Below are positions 31,895 through 37,846 of a stretch of DNA of 37,846 nucleotides, piece by piece. Source of the stretch: Draconibacterium orientale (GTDB taxonomy: Bacteria > Bacteroidota > Bacteroidia > Bacteroidales > FEN-979); contig DYSO01000009.1 in assembly GCA_020718225.1 (NCBI GenBank), forward strand, positions 1-37,846, read 5' to 3'. The translations under genes and the position numbers were made by a program. How positions within the stretch are numbered: the first letter of the stretch is position 1; every line of letters starts with the position of its first letter. The notes below the pieces were generated by a model. The model did not search any database. It was not told where the DNA came from and was given only the letters and a program-made list of their open reading frames with translations.

Positions 31895-33644
31895 TCCGTA
31901 TTGATTTAGGGGTTATTTCTACATATTCATCCCCCTTGATATACTCCATTGCCTCCTCCAGCGAAAATTGGATAGAGGGAATTATCACCGCTTTATCATC
32001 CGATCCGGAAGCCCGAACATTGGAAAGTTTTTTGGTTTTGTTAACGTTGATCACAATATCATCGCTACGTGTACTCTCTCCGATAACCTGTCCGAAATAG
32101 ACTTCATCAAACGGATTAATAAAAAATTTACCCCGGTCCTGAAGTTTATCAATGGCGTAAGTAATGGCTTTACCGGTGTACATCGATATCAGTGAGCCGT
32201 TGATCCGGCCCTGCATTTCGCCCTTCCAGGGTTCGTACGATTTAAAACGATGGGCCATTACCGCCTCCCCTTCGGTAGAGGTAAGAATCGGGTTTCGCAA
32301 ACCGATCAACCCACGCGCCGGAATGTCGAATTCAAGAATAACCCGGTCGCGCTTGTGCTCCATTTGAACCAAGTCGCCTTTACGACGGCTCACCAACTCA
32401 ATAACCTTTCCTGCGAAGGGTTCCGGTACCTGAATTTTTAACAACTCCACAGGTTCACATTTTTTTCCGTCCAGCGCCTTGGTCAGTATCTGGGGTTGCC
32501 CTAACTGAAACTCATACCCTTCCCTGCGCATGGTTTCAACCAGAATGGCAAGGTGTAAAATGCCCCTTCCGTAAACCTGGAACCGATCGGGGGAATCCAT
32601 CTCTTCGACCCGGAGGGCAAGGTTCTTTTCAGTCTCCCGGAACAAGCGTTCCCGGATATGGCGGGATGTGACAAAAGTACCTTCCCTGCCGGCAAAAGGA
32701 GAATTATTGATGGTAAACAACATGCTCATGGTAGGTTCATCGACACTGATAGGTGACATACCTTCGGGATTTTCGATATCGGCAATGGTATCGCCAATGT
32801 CGAAATTTTCCGGTCCAAGAACCGCACATATTTCACCTGCCCCGACTTCCCATTTTACCTTCTCTTTTCCCAATCCTTCAAATAAATAGAGTTCTTTTAC
32901 AACAGATTTTATAACGGAACGATCATTTTTCACCAGGGAAACGGAGTCTCCTGCTTTAATTGTTCCGCGAGAAATCCTTCCAACTGCAATTCTTCCCACA
33001 TACGATGAATAATCGAGGGAACTGATCTGCATCTGAAGGGTTCCCGGAAGTTGTTGCGGGTGTGGTACATGTTCTATGATTTGATCCAGCAAATAACTGA
33101 CATCCTGCGTTGGCTGCCGCCAATCTGCCGACATCCATCCCTGTTTGGAGGAACCATAGACGGTTGGAAAATTCAGTTGATCTTCATTAGCGTCGAGGCT
33201 GAACATCAGTTCAAACATCGCTTCATGAACTTCCTCGGGGGCACAATTGGGTTTATCGACTTTATTGATAACCACAATCGGCTTCTTTCCAAGTTCCAGC
33301 GCTTTTTGCAAAACAAAACGGGTTTGAGGCATCGGGCCTTCAAAAGCATCCACAAGAATTAATACCCCATCGGCCATATTCAGGACACGTTCCACCTCGC
33401 CCCCGAAATCGGCGTGACCGGGAGTATCGATAATATTGATTTTTACCCCTTTATATCTTACTGAAACATTTTTCGATAAAATGGTAATCCCACGTTCCCT
33501 TTCAAGGTCATTCGAATCTAAAATGAGCTCGCCCATCTCCTGGTTATCCCGAAATAACCGGACCTGATGCAGCATCCGGTCGACCAGGGTTGTTTTACCG
33601 TGATCAACGTGGGCAATAATGGCTATATTTCTGATATTTTGCAT
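31824..33644 (-). CDS. typA: GTPase TypA/BipA
   Basis: Translational GTPase related to EF-G that acts in ribosome biogenesis and stress adaptation. 606 residues, as usual. G1 is AHVDHGKTTL (residues 11-20), the switch I ERERGITI is near 49, DTPGH near 74, NKVD near 128, and the C-terminal domain contains MEHKRDRVILEFDIPARGLIGLRNPILTSTEGEAVMAH. The protein ends in a basic tail (KRSRKTDSVPDR), and its last 71 nt overlap the HdrD-like gene on the opposite strand. A -7 box (TACCTTTG) is 35 nt upstream. valS lies upstream on the same strand with 63 nt between them. Confidence 0.97.
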   Translation of the reverse strand: MQNIRNIAIIAHVDHGKTTLVDRMLHQVRLFRDNQEMGELILDSNDLERERGITILSKNVSVRYKGVKINIIDTPGHADFGGEVERVLNMADGVLILVDAFEGPMPQTRFVLQKALELGKKPIVVINKVDKPNCAPEEVHEAMFELMFSLDANEDQLNFPTVYGSSKQGWMSADWRQPTQDVSYLLDQIIEHVPHPQQLPGTLQMQISSLDYSSYVGRIAVGRISRGTIKAGDSVSLVKNDRSVIKSVVKELYLFEGLGKEKVKWEVGAGEICAVLGPENFDIGDTIADIENPEGMSPISVDEPTMSMLFTINNSPFAGREGTFVTSRHIRERLFRETEKNLALRVEEMDSPDRFQVYGRGILHLAILVETMRREGYEFQLGQPQILTKALDGKKCEPVELLKIQVPEPFAGKVIELVSRRKGDLVQMEHKRDRVILEFDIPARGLIGLRNPILTSTEGEAVMAHRFKSYEPWKGEMQGRINGSLISMYTGKAITYAIDKLQDRGKFFINPFDEVYFGQVIGESTRSDDIVINVNKTKKLSNVRASGSDDKAVIIPSIQFSLEEAMEYIKGDEYVEITPKSIRIRKIILDEIERKRSRKTDSVPDR

Positions 33645-33678
33645 GTTAAAAATTGTCGCAACGTTTTAAAATAGTTTG

Positions 33679-33714
33679 CAAAGGTAGGGCTAATATCAAC
33701 GCATAACCTACCTT
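33679..33714 (-). promoter_or_regulatory. -7 box for typA overlapping an 8-bp inverted repeat
   Basis: The minus strand reads TACCTTTG at 33679-33686, a match to TAnnTTTG, 35 nt before typA. It overlaps one arm of a perfect inverted repeat, AAGGTAGG (33681-33688) and CCTACCTT (33707-33714), with an 18-nt loop. The far arm includes the valS stop codon (33708-33710). As RNA this could be a weak terminator for valS; as DNA it could be an operator for typA. No T-run follows and no -33 TTG is obvious. Confidence 0.4.
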
Positions 33715-36350
33715 AACAGATGTCTTATTTGCTCCTCCAGAACCAATATCCGGCCTGTAGCGTCATCCTGTTTTTTTCGTTCAGCATCAACAACCTGGGC
33801 AGGTGCATTGTTAACGAAGCGTTCGTTGGACAATTTCAGGTTCACCATATCAAGAAAACCACGGGTATAATTGAGTTCGTCTTGAAGTTTTTCTAATTCT
33901 TCTTCCACATTGATGACACCCATCCTGGGTATAATAAACTCTGTGGAACCCACAATAAAACTCTGGTCGTCTGGCGATTTCTCCAGAACATATCCCAATT
34001 CACTGATATTACACAATTTACAAACTACTGGATCGAAGGTAGTATCGGGAACTTCGTTATTATTCTTCCGGATGAACAGACGGACCGGATCTTTTTGCGG
34101 AATATTTTTATCTTTTCTGAAGTTCCGGATGGCCATAATTACCTCCCCGGCATAGCGAAACCGTTCGATCAACGATGTGTCGAAGGGGCCAACTGCGGGC
34201 TGAAGGCTGACCATAATGGAATCCTGTTCTTTCCGCTCCCGTAAAATGTGCCAGATCTCTTCTGTTAAAAAAGGCATAAAAGGGTGTAAGACCTGCATCA
34301 ATTTTTCAAAAAAATTCACAACCGCTTCATATGTATTGCTATCGATGGGTTGCTGATAGGCAGGTTTGATCATTTCGAGGAACCAGGAACAAAAGTCATC
34401 CCAGGCCAGCCGGTATGCCGACATCAATGCTTCTGATAACCGGTAGTCGGAATACTGGGAATAGATGTTTTGTAAAGCTACATTAAAAGTTGAATCGAAC
34501 CATTGAATGGAAATCTTATTGACCTCTGGTTGTGGAATATCGGAAGAAACTGTCCATCCTTTAACCAGTCGCATGGCATTCCACATCTTATTACAAAAAT
34601 TACGGCCCTGTTCGATAAGTGCATCGTCGTATAACAGGTCGTTACCGGCAGGGGAGCAGAAAAGCATCCCGACACGCACGGCATCGGCGCCATATTGTCG
34701 GATCAGGTCCAATGGTTCCGGGGAGTTGCCCAACGATTTTGACATTTTCCTGCCTTGTTTATCGCGGACGATCCCGGTGAAATAAACATTTTTAAAAGGA
34801 ATCTCCTGGCGGTACTCCCATCCGGCCATAACCATCCGGGCAACCCAGAAAAAAATTATTTCGGGGGCTGTAATCAGATCGTCCGTCGGATAGTAATACT
34901 GAATATCCCTGTTGCCGGGATGACGGATGCCATCGAACACGGAAATCGGCCAAAGCCAACTTGAAAACCAGGTATCCAGTACATCTTCATCCTGACGGAG
35001 ATCTTCTGGTTTTAAAGTTGAATTTTTATTTTCGCTTTTCGATTTTATAATATTTAAGGCCTCTTCTTTTGATCTGGCAACCACGAAACTGCCATCGGGC
35101 AGATAAAAGGCAGGGATCCTGTGCCCCCACCAAAGTTGACGGGAGATACACCAATCCGTAACATTTTCCATCCAGTGGCGGTACATATTCTTGTATTTGG
35201 CCGGATGAAACAGGATGGTGTCATTTTCTACCAGTTCCAACGCCGGTTTTGCCAGCTCTTTCATTTTTAAAAACCATTGGACTGAGATGCGTGGTTCGAT
35301 GGCGGCATCGGTCCGCTCGGAATATCCGACTTTATTGGGGTAGTCTTCCATTTTAACAAGATGACCGGCCTTGTTTAAATCCCCGGTAATTTTCCGGCGC
35401 ACCACAAACCGGTCTTCCCCCACAAACAGTTGAGCAGCTTCGCTCATGGTGCCATTGGGATTGAAAGTATCAATAACCTCAAGATTGTATTTGAGTCCGA
35501 GGTTGTAGTCGTTGATATCGTGTGCCGGGGTGACTTTTAAAGCGCCTGTGCCAAATTCACGATCGACGTATTCATCGAAAATAACGGGGATGGAACGGTT
35601 AACCAGGGGCACGATGATGCGTTTTCCACGCAAGCGTTGATAGCGTTCATCATCGGGATGGACACAAATGGCTGTATCGCCAAGAATCGTCTCCGGCCGG
35701 GTTGTTGCAATGGTCACCCAATCGTCGTCAGTACCTTCGACCCGATAGCGGACATAATATAATTTTGAGTTGACCTCCTTATAAACTACCTCTTCATCGG
35801 AGACAGCCGTTAATGCTTTTGGGTCCCAGTTGACCATTCGGACACCACGGTAAATCAGCCCCTTGTTGTATAAATCAATAAAAACATCAATCACCGAATC
35901 ATAGAGGGCCTGGTCCATGGTAAAACAGGTCCTTTCCCAATCGCATGAAGCCCCTAATTTTTTCAGTTGGTCGAGGATGATACCGCCATGTTTTGCTTTC
36001 CATTGCCAGGCATGTTCTAAAAATGCTTCCCGCGTCAGACTCTCTTTATCAATTCCTTCCTCCCGTAATTTACCAACCACTTTAGCTTCTGTTGCAATGG
36101 AGGCATGATCGGTACCAGGGACCCAGCAGGCATTTTTCCCCATCATCCGGGCACGGCGCACCAAAATATCCTGAATGGTATTGTTCAGCATATGGCCCAT
36201 GTGAAGGACACCGGTAACATTGGGGGGTGGAATAACAATACAATAGGGTTCCCTGTCATCCGGTTCCGAATGGAAGAAACCCTGATGCATCCAGAAATCA
36301 TACCATTTGTCCTCTACCTTCGAAGGATTGTATTTAGGGGCAATTTCCAT
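33708..36350 (-). CDS. valS: Valyl-tRNA synthetase ValS
   Basis: Class I synthetase that charges tRNA-Val, with editing of threonine. 880 residues. HIGH signature HMGH at 50-53 ([15 protein letters not shown]), KMSKS at about 532-536 ([10 protein letters not shown]), the editing (CP1) domain between ~190 and ~330 with [22 protein letters not shown] and [16 protein letters not shown], the tRNA-anticodon domain near 620-760, and a C-terminal coiled coil (about 815-880, [44 protein letters not shown] truncated here in quoting). The start MEIAPKYNP is the standard one. It is preceded by a possible -7 box at 36371-36378 and followed by typA on the same strand. Confidence 0.98.
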   Translation of the reverse strand: MEIAPKYNPSKVEDKWYDFWMHQGFFHSEPDDREPYCIVIPPPNVTGVLHMGHMLNNTIQDILVRRARMMGKNACWVPGTDHASIATEAKVVGKLREEGIDKESLTREAFLEHAWQWKAKHGGIILDQLKKLGASCDWERTCFTMDQALYDSVIDVFIDLYNKGLIYRGVRMVNWDPKALTAVSDEEVVYKEVNSKLYYVRYRVEGTDDDWVTIATTRPETILGDTAICVHPDDERYQRLRGKRIIVPLVNRSIPVIFDEYVDREFGTGALKVTPAHDINDYNLGLKYNLEVIDTFNPNGTMSEAAQLFVGEDRFVVRRKITGDLNKAGHLVKMEDYPNKVGYSERTDAAIEPRISVQWFLKMKELAKPALELVENDTILFHPAKYKNMYRHWMENVTDWCISRQLWWGHRIPAFYLPDGSFVVARSKEEALNIIKSKSENKNSTLKPEDLRQDEDVLDTWFSSWLWPISVFDGIRHPGNRDIQYYYPTDDLITAPEIIFFWVARMVMAGWEYRQEIPFKNVYFTGIVRDKQGRKMSKSLGNSPEPLDLIRQYGADAVRVGMLFCSPAGNDLLYDDALIEQGRNFCNKMWNAMRLVKGWTVSSDIPQPEVNKISIQWFDSTFNVALQNIYSQYSDYRLSEALMSAYRLAWDDFCSWFLEMIKPAYQQPIDSNTYEAVVNFFEKLMQVLHPFMPFLTEEIWHILRERKEQDSIMVSLQPAVGPFDTSLIERFRYAGEVIMAIRNFRKDKNIPQKDPVRLFIRKNNNEVPDTTFDPVVCKLCNISELGYVLEKSPDDQSFIVGSTEFIIPRMGVINVEEELEKLQDELNYTRGFLDMVNLKLSNERFVNNAPAQVVDAERKKQDDATGRILVLEEQIRHLLR

Positions 36351-36370
36351 GAACGTATTTTTTTAGTGTG

Positions 36371-36378
36371 CAAAAATA
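36371..36378 (-). promoter_or_regulatory. Candidate -7 box for valS
   Basis: The minus strand reads TATTTTTG, matching TAnnTTTG, 20 nt before the valS ATG. A/T-rich surroundings and lack of a -33 TTG keep confidence moderate. The rest of the 206-nt spacer to the lipoprotein gene contains a GC-richer stretch (36390-36480) with no recognisable element. Confidence 0.4.
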
Positions 36379-36503
36379 ATAAAAAAATCGGTGGACGGGT
36401 GTGGCCTGTGCTATGGGGCGGTGCCTTCCCCGATACAGAAGTGGCCGATTTCGCCTACACCTGAAAGAAATCTGGCGTCACCTACTATTTATAACTTTAC
36501 ATT

Positions 36504-36525
36504 CAAAGGTAAACTTTTACCTTTG
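36504..36525. promoter_or_regulatory. Perfect 10-bp palindrome built from two opposed -7 boxes
   Basis: CAAAGGTAAA (36504-36513), spacer CT, TTTACCTTTG (36516-36525). The right arm contains TACCTTTG (36518-36525), a -7 box reading toward the lipoprotein gene 31 nt downstream; the left arm is the same box on the minus strand, reading toward valS. This could be a bidirectional promoter core or an operator overlapping the promoter. No clear -33 TTG is seen on either side. Confidence 0.6.
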
Positions 36526-36556
36526 CATTTGATTTCACAAGTAAAACTTAACCATT

Positions 36557-37846
36557 ATGTCAAAGCAAGCTTTCTTCCTGTTGATTATATCGATGCTGTT
36601 GATCATTGGAATGAATTCCTGTAAAAAAAGCATTGAAGATGAATCAACTCCTACCGCACTAACAATGGATGACCTGAAAGTGAGCGCTTCGTTCGACTGG
36701 AGCACGACCAAAAGCATCAACATTCAAGTGACCATGCCTTCGACTGTCAACTATGACAACTTTCACAGCCGGATTACCATTCTCACCGCACCGCAGGATC
36801 AGGGGGGGATTGTATTAAACGCCGGATCCGTGAACCCTGACAGGACCTATGATGCTACAATTGTTGTTCCTGCGTCATTGGATTCCCTTTTGGTTGTGTC
36901 GCATGTAGGGTCGGCATGGCTTAGGCTAACCCCAACGAAATCAACGGGTTCCACGCTGGATGGCAATATCAACTTTGGTTATGGTTTTGGTGAAATGCCC
37001 CCACCCGATACGACGGTTGCAAAATCCAGCAACTTGGAATCCAATGTTTCAGGGATCAAAATGACTTCCGGTTTGACTTCACAAAACCTGATTCAAAACG
37101 GCGACTTTGATGTGAACAGTTTCGGCACTTTCACAGACTGGTCCTATCCCATGATTGCAGATGGCAAATGGTACTATACAAATACGTTTGCCGGAGCTGT
37201 CAGCCAATACAATGACGATGGCAATAATGTTCTCAGGATCAATGTCCCCACTACAACGCTATATCGGTCGGGCGGTGTTGCCCAACTGATCACGGCAGCT
37301 CCGGGCGACCTGATCACTTTTTCGGCTGATTTCAAACTGAAGGGAAACGCCCACCCTATCAACAATGCATGGCTCTATATTATTCCGAGAAATTCAGTGG
37401 GAACTTCGCTGAACTATTATTACTATAATATATACCCGATTGCCGGAAATTCACCCTGGACGAGATACACATTGGCGGCAACGATGCCTGCAGAGACGGC
37501 CACCGTGCAGATTTTATTATGGCAATGGGTCTATGCGGGCTCATTTATCTGGGACAATGTTGTTGTGACCGGGCCGGTTTCCGATACCGATGGCGATGGG
37601 GTTCCCGACGAAGAGGACGACTATCCCGCAGACGCCTCCAGGGCCTTTAACATCTTCTATCCTGTAGAAGGGGTCTTTGGTTCGCTTGCTTTTGAAGACA
37701 ACTGGCCGGGCAAAGGCGATTACGATTGCAACGACCTTGTTGTTGACTACAACTTTAAGCAGGTTACCAACAGTGCCAACGCCTTGGTTGAGCTCTTCCC
37801 GACCTTTATTCCGCGCGCCGCGGGTGCAAGTTTTGTCAACGGCTTC
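36557..37846 (+). CDS. LruC-domain lipoprotein with CBM-like domain (3' end beyond window)
   Basis: 430 codons are visible with no stop, so the gene runs off the right edge. The N terminus is a lipoprotein signal with lipobox GMNSC (lipid-attachment Cys22) followed by KKSIEDE. Residues ~45-150 are a beta-rich region of unknown family. Residues ~177-340 (NLIQNGDFDVNSFGTFTDW ... SFIWDNVVVTGP) look like a CBM4/9 or discoidin-type jelly-roll domain. From residue ~343, DTDGDGVPDEEDDYPADASRAF is a calcium-binding thrombospondin-3-like motif leading into an LruC/DUF4842 domain (AFEDNWPGKGDYDCNDLVVDYNF). Such proteins are surface or outer-membrane lipoproteins in Bacteroidota and Leptospira; the ligand is unknown. 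The ATG at 36557 lies 31 nt after a -7 box. Confidence 0.88.
   Translation, partial: MSKQAFFLLIISMLLIIGMNSCKKSIEDESTPTALTMDDLKVSASFDWSTTKSINIQVTMPSTVNYDNFHSRITILTAPQDQGGIVLNAGSVNPDRTYDATIVVPASLDSLLVVSHVGSAWLRLTPTKSTGSTLDGNINFGYGFGEMPPPDTTVAKSSNLESNVSGIKMTSGLTSQNLIQNGDFDVNSFGTFTDWSYPMIADGKWYYTNTFAGAVSQYNDDGNNVLRINVPTTTLYRSGGVAQLITAAPGDLITFSADFKLKGNAHPINNAWLYIIPRNSVGTSLNYYYYNIYPIAGNSPWTRYTLAATMPAETATVQILLWQWVYAGSFIWDNVVVTGPVSDTDGDGVPDEEDDYPADASRAFNIFYPVEGVFGSLAFEDNWPGKGDYDCNDLVVDYNFKQVTNSANALVELFPTFIPRAAGASFVNGF

Noticed and set aside
32956-33362. Opposite-strand ORFs inside typA
   Set aside because: They mirror a conserved GTPase frame and show no independent coding signal.
36105-36464. 119-codon plus-strand ORF over the valS start
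   Set aside because: Mostly antisense to the conserved valS N-terminal region, with no recognisable features.
1-37846. tRNA, rRNA, insertion sequence or prophage
   Set aside because: No cloverleaf with conserved TTCRANN arm, rRNA core sequence, transposase or phage gene was recognised by eye on either strand.

Overview
The window reads as a chromosomal stretch of a Bacteroidota bacterium, most likely order Bacteroidales or a close relative. The signs are the Bacteroidota-type promoter elements (TAnnTTTG at -7, TTG near -33), near absence of Shine-Dalgarno sites, a fused SecDF, a DUF4290-murA pair, a DUF4492-cydA-cydB cluster, a PorE-like OmpA lipoprotein-type architecture and a LruC-domain lipoprotein. 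Genus cannot be told from the sequence. No rRNA, tRNA, phage, insertion sequence or CRISPR array was seen; this is mostly housekeeping DNA with some lineage-specific features.

Layout. 1-6559 (+): tail of an outer-membrane barrel protein, then DUF4290-murA-grpE-dnaJ and an ABC-2 exporter pair. 6593-9049 (-): a two-gene polyamine operon (arginine-decarboxylase-like protein and deoxyhypusine-synthase-like protein). 9214-18849 (+): a HEAT-like hypothetical gene, secDF, a PorE-like protein with an unusual C-terminal domain, purM, prfA, pyrF. 18836-19855 (-): ilvE. 20029-31894 (+): htpG; lemA plus two TPM-domain genes; DUF4492-cydA-cydB plus a short CydX-like ORF; rsmE, DUF4159, and a three-gene heterodisulfide-reductase-like set. 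31824-36350 (-): valS then typA in transcription order. 36557-end (+): a lipoprotein gene cut by the window edge.

How the parts fit. Chaperones (grpE, dnaJ, htpG), protein export (secDF), envelope (murA, PorE-like) and translation (prfA, valS, typA, rsmE) are ordinary core functions. Respiration is represented by a cytochrome bd oxidase with probable small accessory subunits and by a membrane-bound Hdr-like iron-sulfur flavoprotein set, which together suggest an anaerobe or microaerophile that handles low oxygen.

The most unusual items are: (1) three same-orientation arrays of a 7-bp unit ([A/T]TACGAT), one of exactly 15 units abutting the DUF4492 start and two bracketing prfA; (2) a C-terminal domain on the PorE-like protein that resembles a retropepsin whose catalytic Asp-Thr-Gly is gone; (3) MurA with Asp in place of the catalytic Cys; (4) a deoxyhypusine-synthase homologue whose catalytic lysine appears displaced; (5) a candidate CydX-like 35-residue protein; (6) a shared -24/-12-like motif at the same distance before grpE and htpG; (7) a perfect palindrome built from two opposed -7 boxes before the lipoprotein gene. 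No clearly new multi-gene defence or biosynthetic system was found.
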